A DNA stretch of 64,000 nucleotides from NCBI RefSeq assembly GCF_000735455.1, contig NZ_JMPS01000042.1, positions 62,001-126,000 on the forward strand, read 5' to 3'. The notes under the pieces are model-generated. The model saw only the letters and a program-made list of their open reading frames with translations, was not told the DNA's origin and made no database searches. Shown piece by piece: positions 43,581 to 52,380 of this stretch (positions are counted from its first letter, which is position 1; the number at the start of each line of letters is the position of its first letter). Origin of the DNA: Yokenella regensburgei ATCC 49455. Its GTDB lineage: Bacteria > Pseudomonadota > Gammaproteobacteria > Enterobacterales > Enterobacteriaceae. The position numbers and the translations under genes were made by a program.

Positions 43581-44294
43581 TCAGGGCTGAATGATTGGTA
43601 ATGAAAAGTCACCCATGGTGATGGAAACATTATCATTACCATCCGAGTTGTTACCAAAAACAAAATAGCCTAAGCGGGTATTGGTCTGTAATGGTTTAAT
43701 ATATTTTTCAGTAGTACCTTTGAAGGTTTTATCCTGATAAAAGTTAATAAACACATTGTGTTGACGACCACTATCAAGGAAGCCTACCGATCCGGAATGC
43801 AGTGGGAATTTAAATCCACTTTCGTAAGGCAATGAACCTGCTGGAATATCAGTTGTCCACGGTACGAATTGTTCAAGTGAGCTAATATTGCCAGGATTTG
43901 CGCGCATTTTTACAGAGTAATAAATACCCGGAATATTTGTAGCAAAGAGTGCAATATTATGGGCTTGAGTATTGTACTCAACCGTTGAAACTTTAGACGC
44001 CGCCGGGGCTTCGCGCCAGGCACCCAGGCCGATCCCATCCGGACCAACATTGCACTTAGTCGTCAGGGTTGGCGTATTAGTCAATACGTCATAATCCAAA
44101 ATAAAACCCTCGGTTCCAGGTTTGAATATATGTAATCCACCTTCATTACCAATCGGTTTGAGGGAATTAATTGTTACCGAACGCGTCCCGTAGAAGAAAC
44201 ACTCTTTTGCTGCAAAAGCCAGGTTTGGCACAACTGCAGAAACTGCCAGTACGGTTGTGAGAATTGCAATTGCAGTTTTGTTTTTCATAGCCAT
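43581..44294 (-). CDS. Secreted paralogue A, possible stand-alone fimbrial-adhesin-like domain
   Basis: 237 residues from the ATG at 44294 (AAGG 8 bases upstream). Sec signal peptide (MAMKNKTAIAILTTVLAVSA, cleavage after AFA), mature chain of about 208 residues starting AKECFFYGTRSV. Two cysteines (ECFFYG and TKCNVG, about 50 apart) could close a disulphide. The LFATNIPGIYYSVKMR strand resembles receptor-binding domains of chaperone-usher tip adhesins, but no pilin domain, usher or chaperone is present. About three quarters of mature residues match paralogue B. AT-rich relative to neighbours; no such genes in E. coli K-12 at this place. Function unknown. Confidence 0.7.
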   Translation of the reverse strand: MAMKNKTAIAILTTVLAVSAVVPNLAFAAKECFFYGTRSVTINSLKPIGNEGGLHIFKPGTEGFILDYDVLTNTPTLTTKCNVGPDGIGLGAWREAPAASKVSTVEYNTQAHNIALFATNIPGIYYSVKMRANPGNISSLEQFVPWTTDIPAGSLPYESGFKFPLHSGSVGFLDSGRQHNVFINFYQDKTFKGTTEKYIKPLQTNTRLGYFVFGNNSDGNDNVSITMGDFSLPIIQP

Positions 44295-44508
44295 AATGAT
44301 TACCTTTCTGTTAATTAAGAAACTCACACTAAATTTGAGCATCATCGTTTACCACTTCACCTCGAAAGAGGCTGGTATGGAGAGGTAATACTGACTGGCT
44401 GCAATTATAATTTCCAGTCACAAAATATCATTATGATGAAATCAAGATGTTCTTTTATATTTAGAGAGGCGACTACTAAAGGAATTGACTTACGCTGATG
44501 GGTTATAC

Positions 44509-44539
44509 AGCCGGAAACAACTCGCTTCCGGCTTTTTTT
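44509..44539 (+). terminator. Plus-strand intrinsic terminator between two minus-strand genes
   Basis: AGCCGGAA/TTCCGGCT, 9-base loop, then a T7 run on the plus strand; on the minus strand only GTATAA follows, so it acts mainly in the plus direction, where no annotated gene reads. A 21-codon open frame (44433-44498) and a TATAAT (44406-44411) precede it. Confidence 0.7.
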
Positions 44540-44555
44540 ATTAAAATATAAGCAA

Positions 44556-45326
44556 TTATTTTGACAATGTAGCCCCACCAAGGCCAGGGGTGGGCTGTAC
44601 GACGAGTCCTGCCGCAACAGGCTGGATAACGGGCACAGAGAAATCGCCCATGGTGACAGAAACATTATCATCACCATCAGAGTTGTTACCGAAAACAAAG
44701 TAACCCAGCAGCGTATTTTTTTGCTTCGGCTTTATATATTTCTCCGTTGTTCCTTTAAACGATTTATCCTGATAGAAGTTAATGAATATATTATGTTGAC
44801 GGCCACCATCAAGGAACGATTTTGTACCTGAGTGGAGCGGATACTTAAACCCACTCTCGTAAGGTAAAGACCCGCCAGGAATATCCGTATACCATGGTAC
44901 AAATTGATTGAGCACCTGAATATTATCTGGTTTGGCTCGCACCTTCACCGAGTAGTAAATACCTGGTACATTTGTCGCAAACAGTGCAATGTTATGCGCC
45001 TGCGTATTATATTCAATTGTTGATACCTTTGACGCAGCGGGAGCAACACGCCAGGCCCCGAGATTCATTCCATCCGGGCCAACATTACACTTTGTTTTCA
45101 GATTAGCAGCATCAGTCAGTACATCATAATCCAGGATAAAACCTTCAGTACCTGCTTTATAAATATGCAATCCTTTCAGGTCATTATTGACGGTGGCAGC
45201 GTTGATTTTGACAGAGCGAGTTCCATAAAAAAAACACTCCTTTGCCGCATGTGCAAACTGTGGAGCTAGCATTGCCATTGTCAATACTGATGACAATAAC
45301 ATAATAGAACGTTTATTTTTCTTCAT
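44556..45326 (-). CDS. Secreted paralogue B, possible stand-alone fimbrial-adhesin-like domain
   Basis: 256 residues. Signal peptide MKKNKRSIMLLSSVLTMAML, cleavage after AHA at 27. Mature part parallels paralogue A almost residue for residue (AKECFFYGTRSV, GTEGFILDYDVLT, TKCNVGPDG, EYNTQAHNIALFATN, PYESGFK, GRQHN, LGYFVFGNNSDG). Cys31 and Cys80 conserved. It has an extra C-terminal tail of 20 residues (VAAGLVVQPTPGLGGATLSK) missing from A. Separate promoter region from A, with a 10-base direct repeat upstream. Function unknown. Confidence 0.7.
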   Translation of the reverse strand: MKKNKRSIMLLSSVLTMAMLAPQFAHAAKECFFYGTRSVKINAATVNNDLKGLHIYKAGTEGFILDYDVLTDAANLKTKCNVGPDGMNLGAWRVAPAASKVSTIEYNTQAHNIALFATNVPGIYYSVKVRAKPDNIQVLNQFVPWYTDIPGGSLPYESGFKYPLHSGTKSFLDGGRQHNIFINFYQDKSFKGTTEKYIKPKQKNTLLGYFVFGNNSDGDDNVSVTMGDFSVPVIQPVAAGLVVQPTPGLGGATLSK

Positions 45327-45393
45327 AGATTTCTCAAGGTGTGATTATTAATTAGAGAGATTGCATATATCTTCCATACATCAAGCACCTGAC

Positions 45394-45422
45394 TCTAACA
45401 ATTCACACAGAATCTAACAATT
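45394..45422 (-). promoter_or_regulatory. Direct repeat AATTGTTAGA upstream of paralogue B
   Basis: AATTGTTAGA occurs twice on the minus strand (45413-45422 and 45394-45403), starts 19 bases apart, about 70-95 bases before the start of paralogue B. Two helical turns is typical spacing for a dimeric regulator binding one face; the regulator is unknown. Confidence 0.4.
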
Positions 45423-45557
45423 TAGAATAACTGAATCTATTAATAAGTAGATATGGTTTTATCATCACCTTCAATGAATAGAAGGCTATCATAATAGGAA
45501 GTAATAAATATTAAGAAAGGTTGGCAGGTTTTTATTCATCACCTGCCAGTGTATTTT

Positions 45558-46970
45558 TTACGATGCCGGGTTCACCAGAATCTGACCGATGGAGCCGCGA
45601 TCGGCGAGCTCAAGGGTTCCGCTGCTGTACTGGAACGGGAAGTGCGGCCACGACGGCTGAACATAGTTGACCAGTAGTTCAACCTGGCCATCCACCCATA
45701 CCGTATCCTTCCAGCCGCGATCTTCCGGGAACGGCATTGCACCGTTCACGTTACGCACCTGGAACATCACACCTTCAATATGGAACGACTGCGGGCGGTC
45801 AGCACGCACCGTCCAGCGCTCCCAGGTTCCCTGCTGCGCGGTGATATCAATGCGTTTCGGATCCCACAGCTGACCGTTAATACCCGGGTCATCACCAAGC
45901 GAGATGTCGCGGCTACGAATCGGCGTGCCAGACATAATTTCTGCTGGCAGAAGGCGCATCGGCAGGCTGTCAGTCACCAGCGGCAGCAGCCCGGTCGGGC
46001 GCAGCGTCAGTACCAGCGTAGAAATGAGAATGCTGGAAGGCTCAAAGAATCCACGGATGCGGTCCATGATGCCCGCCGCCTCACCGCAGGTGATCGATAC
46101 TTCGTCACCGTTGGTCATATCCACCAAAATTTCACGCCGCTCACCCGGCGCCAGCGACAGCTGTTTCACCGAAATCGGCGTGGGTAAAAAGCCCTGATCG
46201 CCGGAAATAACGTGCAGCGGTCGGCCATCGCTCATTTGCAGCTGATAGCGACGAGAGTTAGAAGCATTAAGCAGACGCAGGCGCACCCAACCACGAGAGA
46301 CTTCAACGTATGGGCTCTGCACACCATTCACCAGCAGCGTGTCGCCAACAAAGCCACCGCTACCAGGTTCGCTGTACTCCGGCGTGCCGAAGTTATCCAG
46401 TCGCTTGTCCTGGATAATAACCGGGAAGTCGTCGACGCCGTAGTGATTGGGAATAGGTAAGGACTTACTTACTTCATCTTCGACCAGCCACATCCCGGCA
46501 ACGCCGTTATAGACCTGCTGCGCCATGCGATTGGGAGTATTCGCCTGATACCAGAGTGTTGCCGCGCTCTGGCGGATAGGCAGTACCGGCGCCCAGTCGG
46601 CACCCGGTGACATCATACGCGCCGCGCCGCCAATAAGCGGCCCCGGCACCTGCAGGCCACGTACGGTCATCGCGACGTTTTCTGCGAGTCGATTGCTGTA
46701 AATCAGTTTAACGTCGTCACCGTTCCAGACACGGATAGTCGGGCCAAGGTAGCGGCCGTTAATCCCTGACACCGGCGCACGAGTACCCGGCGTAAACGAC
46801 CAGTGGCTACGTTGCAGCGTCATGAACAGCGGCTGACCGCGACGGGATTCGAGCAGTGGAGGGACCGGCAGCACCTGCTGCTGCCCGGCCGCATTTGCCC
46901 TCAGCGGCACCGCACTTGCACACAGTGCAAGCCCTGATGTCTGAATAAACTGACGCCGACTGAGTGACAT
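45558..46970 (-). CDS. ftsP: Cell division protein FtsP (SufI)
   Basis: 470 residues from the ATG at 46970 (GGAGT 5 bases upstream). Tat signal SRRQFIQTSGLALCASAVPLRANA, then three cupredoxin domains of the multicopper oxidase fold that have lost copper ligands, as in E. coli SufI (ends with HFPFQYSSGTLELAD). Protects the divisome under stress; periplasmic. Downstream of plsC in the minus direction, as in E. coli. Confidence 0.95.
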   Translation of the reverse strand: MSLSRRQFIQTSGLALCASAVPLRANAAGQQQVLPVPPLLESRRGQPLFMTLQRSHWSFTPGTRAPVSGINGRYLGPTIRVWNGDDVKLIYSNRLAENVAMTVRGLQVPGPLIGGAARMMSPGADWAPVLPIRQSAATLWYQANTPNRMAQQVYNGVAGMWLVEDEVSKSLPIPNHYGVDDFPVIIQDKRLDNFGTPEYSEPGSGGFVGDTLLVNGVQSPYVEVSRGWVRLRLLNASNSRRYQLQMSDGRPLHVISGDQGFLPTPISVKQLSLAPGERREILVDMTNGDEVSITCGEAAGIMDRIRGFFEPSSILISTLVLTLRPTGLLPLVTDSLPMRLLPAEIMSGTPIRSRDISLGDDPGINGQLWDPKRIDITAQQGTWERWTVRADRPQSFHIEGVMFQVRNVNGAMPFPEDRGWKDTVWVDGQVELLVNYVQPSWPHFPFQYSSGTLELADRGSIGQILVNPAS

Positions 46971-47022
46971 ATAAACTCCATGCAAAACTGACAAAAAGAG
47001 GCGGAAATTCGTTTCCCGCTTA

Positions 47023-47760
47023 TTAGATTTTTCCGGCCGCTTCTCGCTGTGCGACTTCCTGATTTAACTCATCAATCTTCGCTGCCATCAGCTCGCGGCA
47101 GTGGGTCGCCAGTTCACGGATCTGATCTTTGTTCCAGTTGCTGGTATCCACCGGAGGCAACATTTCCACGATCACCAGGCCGTTGTTCAGGCGATTCAAA
47201 TTAATCTTATTCGATGTATTGGAAACACACACAGGAATAATCGGGACGCCTGCCGCAATTGCCGCGTGAAATGCCCCGGTTTTAAACGGCAGCAGGCCAC
47301 GCCCACGGCTGCGGGTACCTTCCGGGAACATCCAGAACGAAATCCGGCGCGTTTTAAAGTTATTCACCACTTCGGTAATGGTGTTGTGCGCTTTCGCACG
47401 GTTATTACGGTCAATCAGCAGGTTGCCGGTCAGCCAGTACAGCTGGCCAAAGAACGGGATCCATATCAGGCTCTTTTTCCCGACGGTCACCGTAGGCGGC
47501 TGAACAATGTTAGAGGCGGTCACCATATCGTAATTGTTCTGGTGATTACCGATGTAAATCGCATTGCCGTAGGTATCTGCATCTGCGGGTTTACGCAGTT
47601 CTACTTTCAAACCGAACAGCGGCGCCATTCTGCCAAACATATGGCCGAAAGTAGCAACGTGTTTTGGATTACGCGGGCTGAACAGGCAGTAGATGCAGCC
47701 AACTATACACACCAGAATACAGTAGATAACAGCGATAATAAGTCGAAAAATGAATAACAT
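47023..47760 (-). CDS. plsC: 1-acylglycerol-3-phosphate O-acyltransferase
   Basis: 245 residues from the ATG at 47760 (GAGGGTG upstream). Acyltransferase motifs: NHQNNYD (HX4D), FPEGTRSRG and VPIIPVCVSN; one N-terminal membrane segment. Makes phosphatidic acid in the inner membrane. Essential in E. coli; same neighbours there. Confidence 0.97.
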   Translation of the reverse strand: MLFIFRLIIAVIYCILVCIVGCIYCLFSPRNPKHVATFGHMFGRMAPLFGLKVELRKPADADTYGNAIYIGNHQNNYDMVTASNIVQPPTVTVGKKSLIWIPFFGQLYWLTGNLLIDRNNRAKAHNTITEVVNNFKTRRISFWMFPEGTRSRGRGLLPFKTGAFHAAIAAGVPIIPVCVSNTSNKINLNRLNNGLVIVEMLPPVDTSNWNKDQIRELATHCRELMAAKIDELNQEVAQREAAGKI

Positions 47761-47836
47761 AACACCCTCTGAAACCCTAACCCTTGGGTTTTGCAGCAAA
47801 TTTTAACACGCCCCTCTGCTTCAGGGGCGTTTGTTT

Positions 47837-50095
47837 TTACTCTTCGCTATCGCCTGCGGCGGGGCGCATCGGTGAATCGATATCAATCCTGTCGATTTTC
47901 TGCAGGCCGCGCATCAGGGTACCGCGACGCCCGCGCTCGCCGGTTACTTTCTGCAGTTCTTCCGGACGCAGTTTAATTTTGCGCTTGCCGACATGGATAG
48001 TCAGCGTGCTTTGCGGTGGCAGGATATACAGATGCGCCAGGCCATCAACCCCTTTCGCGGCATCCGCCGAAGCGATATTGATAATCTTGTTACCCTTACC
48101 TTTCGACAGCTGCGGCAGGTCGCTGACCGGGAACATCAGCATCCGGCCCGCGGTGGTGATCGCGAGGAGCATGTCAGATTCGTCTTCGATAACGACCGGC
48201 GGCATCACCTGCGCGTTATCCGGAAGCGTGATAACCGCTTTACCGGCACGGTTGCGCGCTACCAGATCGTTAAAGGTGCAGACAAAGCCGTAACCGGCGT
48301 CGGATGCCATCAGCAGTTTCTGCTCGTCGCCTTCCATCAGCATATGCTCAACGGTCGCGCCCGGCGGTAACGTCAGTTTACCGGTCAGCGGCTCGCCCTG
48401 GCCACGCGCCGACGGCAGCGTGATAGGGTCAATCGCGTAGCTCCGCCCGGTGGTATCAATAAACACCACCGGCTGGTTGCTCTTACCTTTCGCTGAGGAC
48501 TTCCAGCTGTCACCGGATTTATAGCTCAGCCCCTGGGCGTCGATGTCATGGCCTTTGGCACTGCGAACCCAGCCCATCTGCGACAGCACAATGGTCACCG
48601 GCTCAGACGGCAGCATATCGTGCTCGTTCATCGCCTTCGCTTCTTCGCGCTCGCGCAGCGGGGAACGACGGTCATCGCCATAGGCATCGGCATCGGCCTG
48701 CAGCTCTTTCTTCAGCAGGGTATTCATTTTGCGCTCAGAGGCGAGGATCGCCTGCAGCTGATCGCGCTCTTTCTCAAGATCGTTCTGCTCGCCGCGGATC
48801 TTCATCTCTTCCAGTTTGGCGAGGTGGCGCAGTTTAAGCTCGAGGATCGATTCGGCCTGCGTTTCGCTGATACCAAAGCGCGACATCAGCACCGGCTTCG
48901 GCTCATCTTCACTGCGGATGATGTGGATGACTTCGTCGATATTGAGAAACGCAATCAGCAAACCTTCGAGGATATGCAGGCGCTTCAGCACTTTTTCCAG
49001 ACGATAGTTCAGTCGACGCGTCACCGTGTCGCGACGGAAGGCAAGCCATTCGGTCAGGATCTCAAGCAGGTTTTTCACCGCCGGGCGACCGTCCAGACCA
49101 ATCATGTTCAGGTTGATACGGTAGCTTTTTTCCAGATCGGTGGTAGCAAACAGGTGGTTCATCACCTGCTCCATATCGACGCGGTTTGAGCGCGGCACAA
49201 TCACCAGACGAGTCGGGTTTTCGTGGTCTGACTCATCGCGCAGATCGTCCACCATCGGCAGCTTTTTATTGCGCATCTGGCTGGCGATTTGCTCCAGCAC
49301 CTTCGCGCCGGACACCTGGTGCGGCAGCGCGGTAATAACCACCGCCCCGTCTTCTTTATTCCACACCGCGCGCATGCGCACGGAGCCGCGACCGTTCTGG
49401 TAGATTTTGCGAATTTCCGCACGCGGGGTGATGATTTCCGCTTCGGTCGGGTAATCCGGCCCCTGAACGATATCCAGCAGCTCATCGAGCGTGGTCTTCG
49501 GTTTTTCAATCAGGGTGATAGCGGCGTTCGCCACTTCGCGCAGGTTGTGCGGGGGAATGTCGGTCGCCATGCCCACCGCGATCCCGGTGGTACCGTTCAG
49601 CAGGATGTTTGGCAGACGCGCAGGCAGCATCTTCGGCTCCTGCATCGTACCGTCGAAGTTCGGCACCCAGTCCGCGGTCCCCTGCCCGAGCTCGCCCAGC
49701 AGCAATTCGGCATATTTGGACAGACGAGACTCGGTGTAACGCATCGCCGCGAAGGATTTCGGATCGTCCGGTGCCCCCCAGTTCCCCTGGCCATCGACCA
49801 GCGGATAACGATAGGAGAACGGCTGTGCCATCAGTACCATCGCTTCATAACAGGCGCTGTCGCCGTGCGGATGGTATTTACCCAGCACGTCACCGACGGT
49901 ACGGGCAGATTTTTTAAATTTTGCGCTGGCGCTCAGCCCCAGCTCAGACATCGCGTACACGATGCGGCGTTGAACCGGCTTCAGGCCATCGCCAATAAAC
50001 GGTAGCGCCCTGTCCATGATGACGTACATGGAGTAGTTCAGATACGCATTTTCCGTGAATTCATGTAGCGCAAGGCGCTCTGCCATATCGCTCAT
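47837..50095 (-). CDS. parC: DNA topoisomerase IV subunit A
   Basis: 752 residues, E. coli length. Active-site Tyr120 in [11 protein letters not shown]. The quinolone-resistance region is wild type: Ser80 and Glu84 in [13 protein letters not shown]-terminal beta-pinwheel contains KGNKIINI-type blades. With ParE it decatenates daughter chromosomes. Confidence 0.98.
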   Translation of the reverse strand: MSDMAERLALHEFTENAYLNYSMYVIMDRALPFIGDGLKPVQRRIVYAMSELGLSASAKFKKSARTVGDVLGKYHPHGDSACYEAMVLMAQPFSYRYPLVDGQGNWGAPDDPKSFAAMRYTESRLSKYAELLLGELGQGTADWVPNFDGTMQEPKMLPARLPNILLNGTTGIAVGMATDIPPHNLREVANAAITLIEKPKTTLDELLDIVQGPDYPTEAEIITPRAEIRKIYQNGRGSVRMRAVWNKEDGAVVITALPHQVSGAKVLEQIASQMRNKKLPMVDDLRDESDHENPTRLVIVPRSNRVDMEQVMNHLFATTDLEKSYRINLNMIGLDGRPAVKNLLEILTEWLAFRRDTVTRRLNYRLEKVLKRLHILEGLLIAFLNIDEVIHIIRSEDEPKPVLMSRFGISETQAESILELKLRHLAKLEEMKIRGEQNDLEKERDQLQAILASERKMNTLLKKELQADADAYGDDRRSPLREREEAKAMNEHDMLPSEPVTIVLSQMGWVRSAKGHDIDAQGLSYKSGDSWKSSAKGKSNQPVVFIDTTGRSYAIDPITLPSARGQGEPLTGKLTLPPGATVEHMLMEGDEQKLLMASDAGYGFVCTFNDLVARNRAGKAVITLPDNAQVMPPVVIEDESDMLLAITTAGRMLMFPVSDLPQLSKGKGNKIINIASADAAKGVDGLAHLYILPPQSTLTIHVGKRKIKLRPEELQKVTGERGRRGTLMRGLQKIDRIDIDSPMRPAAGDSEE

Positions 50096-50238
50096 TAACT
50101 GTGATTCCTTTATTGATGCGCCGGTCTGGTGCAGGCGGCAAAACTACCCGCGATAATACCCTATCTGGCGCGCTGAGTCACAGGGGCGTCTGGCGACAAT
50201 TTGGCAGGACTCCGGGCCAGGTTTCGCCCGGAGTGGAT

Positions 50239-51105
50239 TTACTTCAGCGGTAAATAAATATCGGTCTGCAGCTCGTGCTCCGCCACGTCATGCACGAAAT
50301 TCAGGTACTGGAAAAAGACCGGAAAATCGCGGGCCGTTTCACCGCTTTGCGGCAGCCAGTCGCGGAATAAATACCAGACGCTTTGTGAAACCGTATCCAG
50401 CGAACCGCTGTGGCGCACTACCGCGCAGCGCCCGGCGGGGATTTCATCATTTACCACCCCAAAGCGATTCTCCGGCACCGGGGCACTTACACTACCGCAA
50501 ATATCAAAGCGAAACGCTTCGGGCGGCGTGGTTTCCGGATCATCCCAGGCAATGCCGTAGGTCTGGCTTGATGGCACCGGCGATAGTCCGGTGCTTTTAC
50601 GCCACTGAATAAATATCGCCGCGCTGTCGTTCACCCGCTCGGCGCTGCCGCGATGCGCTATCTTCGCCACCAGCGTACGCGGGAAGTCGATAACCTTAAC
50701 GTTCATCGAAATTTGCTCCTGAAAAGTATTTTTAGGTACGCGCAGGTGCCACTGCGTCCAGTCCGGCTCAGTGCGGAACTGACGCGGGCTTTTCCCCAGC
50801 GCGACTTTGAAGGCGCGGGTGAACGACTCCGGGTTCTGAAACCCGGTATCCAGGGCGATGTCGATGATTTTATCCTGTGGTTTAAACGCCAGCCGCCATG
50901 AGGCATGCCGCAGACGCAACCACTGAATGTAGCGGTACAACGGCTGGCCGCTGTACGCCGTAAACTGTCGATGAAAGTGGTATGGCGAGCAGCAGGCGAT
51001 GCGGCTCAGTTGTTCCAGCGACAGGGGTTCATCAAGGTGGCGGGCAATATAGTCGCAAACATCGCGAAATCGCGCCGCGTACACCGCTTTCAGACTGTCA
51101 TTCAT
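50239..51105 (-). CDS. AraC-family regulator with GyrI-like domain (full-length YgiV)
   Basis: 288 residues. N-terminal AraC DNA-binding domain with two HTH (LSLEQLSRIACCSPYHFHRQF, IIDIALDTGFQNPESFTRAFK; residues about 10-108) and a C-terminal GyrI/SbmC-like effector domain (about 130-288). In the same place E. coli has YgiV, a 160-residue protein that matches only this second domain (NVKVIDFP, SPVPSSQTYGIAWDDPET, EAFRFDICGSV). So this looks like the intact form of a gene shortened in E. coli. Located between parC and ygiW. Confidence 0.85.
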   Translation of the reverse strand: MNDSLKAVYAARFRDVCDYIARHLDEPLSLEQLSRIACCSPYHFHRQFTAYSGQPLYRYIQWLRLRHASWRLAFKPQDKIIDIALDTGFQNPESFTRAFKVALGKSPRQFRTEPDWTQWHLRVPKNTFQEQISMNVKVIDFPRTLVAKIAHRGSAERVNDSAAIFIQWRKSTGLSPVPSSQTYGIAWDDPETTPPEAFRFDICGSVSAPVPENRFGVVNDEIPAGRCAVVRHSGSLDTVSQSVWYLFRDWLPQSGETARDFPVFFQYLNFVHDVAEHELQTDIYLPLK

Positions 51106-51128
51106 TACGTCCTCCTGCGGTGTACTTT

Positions 51129-51155
51129 GTCAGGATCGCGGGGGGCGATCCTGAC
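51129..51155. terminator. Strong stem-loop between ygiW and the AraC-GyrI gene
   Basis: GTCAGGATCGC, loop GGGGG, GCGATCCTGAC: perfect 11-bp stem without T-run on either side. Confidence 0.5.
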
Positions 51156-51172
51156 CGATCTTGCGCAATGTG

Positions 51173-51574
51173 TTATTTCACTTTGCTAATCTGTTTAACG
51201 TCAATCTCAACAGAGTTCCAGTCTTTATCAACTTCACCCTGGATCTCAACCACATCCTGCGGGGTGATGGTCTGACCGTTCCAGCGTTTGTGGTCGATAT
51301 CTATATTCACCGTGCCGGACGCATCTTTAAAGGTGTATTTATCATCAGAGATGCGCTCCACGATGTTACCACGCAGAGTGACCCAGGTATCGTCGCGCAG
51401 ACCTTTAGCATTCGCAACCGTGGTGACGCTTCCGCTCGGCCCCTGGAATCCTCCGGCCTGAGTTTGTGTCGTGGTGGTGGTACCAGGTCCGGTAAAACCG
51501 CCCTGAGTGTTGGCAGCAAATACCGGTGCAGACATCAGTACCAGAACGGCGGTCAAAGCAGCTACTTTTTTCAT
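51173..51574 (-). CDS. ygiW: Periplasmic BOF-family protein YgiW (VisP)
   Basis: 133 residues. Signal peptide MKKVAALTAVLVLMSAPVFAA and bacterial OB-fold domain (LRDDTWVTLRGNIVERISDDKYTFKDASGTVNIDIDHKRWNGQ), close to E. coli YgiW. Salmonella VisP binds peptidoglycan and LpxO and is linked to stress and QseBC signalling. Divergent from qseBC, with a PmrA/QseB-type box between. Confidence 0.95.
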   Translation of the reverse strand: MKKVAALTAVLVLMSAPVFAANTQGGFTGPGTTTTTQTQAGGFQGPSGSVTTVANAKGLRDDTWVTLRGNIVERISDDKYTFKDASGTVNIDIDHKRWNGQTITPQDVVEIQGEVDKDWNSVEIDVKQISKVK

Positions 51575-51622
51575 TTATCTTCTCCATTGGTATCTCAATG
51601 ACATCCAGTAAACAGGATAAAA

Positions 51623-51639
51623 CTTAACAACTTCTTAAG
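51623..51639. promoter_or_regulatory. PmrA/QseB-type box
   Basis: CTTAAC-AACTT-CTTAAG: two CTTAA half-sites with 5-base spacing, the binding pattern of PmrA and QseB, placed between divergent ygiW and qseB. In E. coli QseB and PmrA both act on this intergenic region. Confidence 0.75.
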
Positions 51640-51723
51640 GGAGAAAAATATTTAAAAATGCTGTACAGCAGCCATTCTGAAAGGGTTTACTGAGTTTCCC
51701 CGGTGGTGATATTGGACTTTATT

Positions 51724-52380
51724 ATGCGCATTCTTTTGGTAGAAGATGACAAGCTCATCGGTGACGGATTAAAGACCGGACTTAGCAAAATGGGCTTCAG
51801 TCTGGACTGGTTTACCCGCGGCGATGAAGGGCGCAGCGCACTGTACAGCGCACCTTATGATGCGGTGATTCTTGACCTCTCACTACCGGGTATCGACGGG
51901 CTGGACATTCTGCGTGAGTGGCGGGCAAAAGGGCACAGCGAACCGGTGCTGATTTTGACCGCCCGCGATGCGCTCTCGCAGCGCGTGGAAGGATTGCGGC
52001 TCGGCGCCGATGATTATCTGTGTAAGCCGTTTGCCCTGATTGAAGTGGCCGCCCGCCTGGAAGCGCTGATTCGCCGCGCCCACGGTCAGTCGAGCAACGT
52101 GTTGCAGCACGGTGCCGTCACCCTCGACCCGGGAAAGCTCACCGCCACGCTAAACGATGAGCCCCTTACACTGAAACCGAAAGAGTTCGCCCTGCTGGAG
52201 CTTCTGCTGCGCAACGTGGGTCGCGTGCTGCCGCGTAAGCTTATTGAAGAGAAGCTCTACAACTGGGACGACGACGTGTCCAGCAACGCCGTGGAGGTGC
52301 ACGTCCACCATCTGCGCCGCAAGCTCGGCAGTGATTTTATCCGCACGGTGCACGGCATCGGCTATACCCTGAGTCAATGA
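51724..52380 (+). CDS. qseB: Response regulator QseB
   Basis: 218 residues from the ATG at 51724; seven open codons upstream have no ribosome site. Receiver domain with Asp51 ([10 protein letters not shown]) and Lys in [10 protein letters not shown]; OmpR-type winged helix at about 125-218 ([39 protein letters not shown]). Works with QseC; overlaps its gene by 4 bases. Confidence 0.96.
   Translation: MRILLVEDDKLIGDGLKTGLSKMGFSLDWFTRGDEGRSALYSAPYDAVILDLSLPGIDGLDILREWRAKGHSEPVLILTARDALSQRVEGLRLGADDYLCKPFALIEVAARLEALIRRAHGQSSNVLQHGAVTLDPGKLTATLNDEPLTLKPKEFALLELLLRNVGRVLPRKLIEEKLYNWDDDVSSNAVEVHVHHLRRKLGSDFIRTVHGIGYTLSQ

Noticed and set aside
44433-44498. 21-codon plus-strand gene between the secreted paralogues
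   Set aside because: No good ribosome site and no similarity recognised; reported only as part of a possible small RNA.
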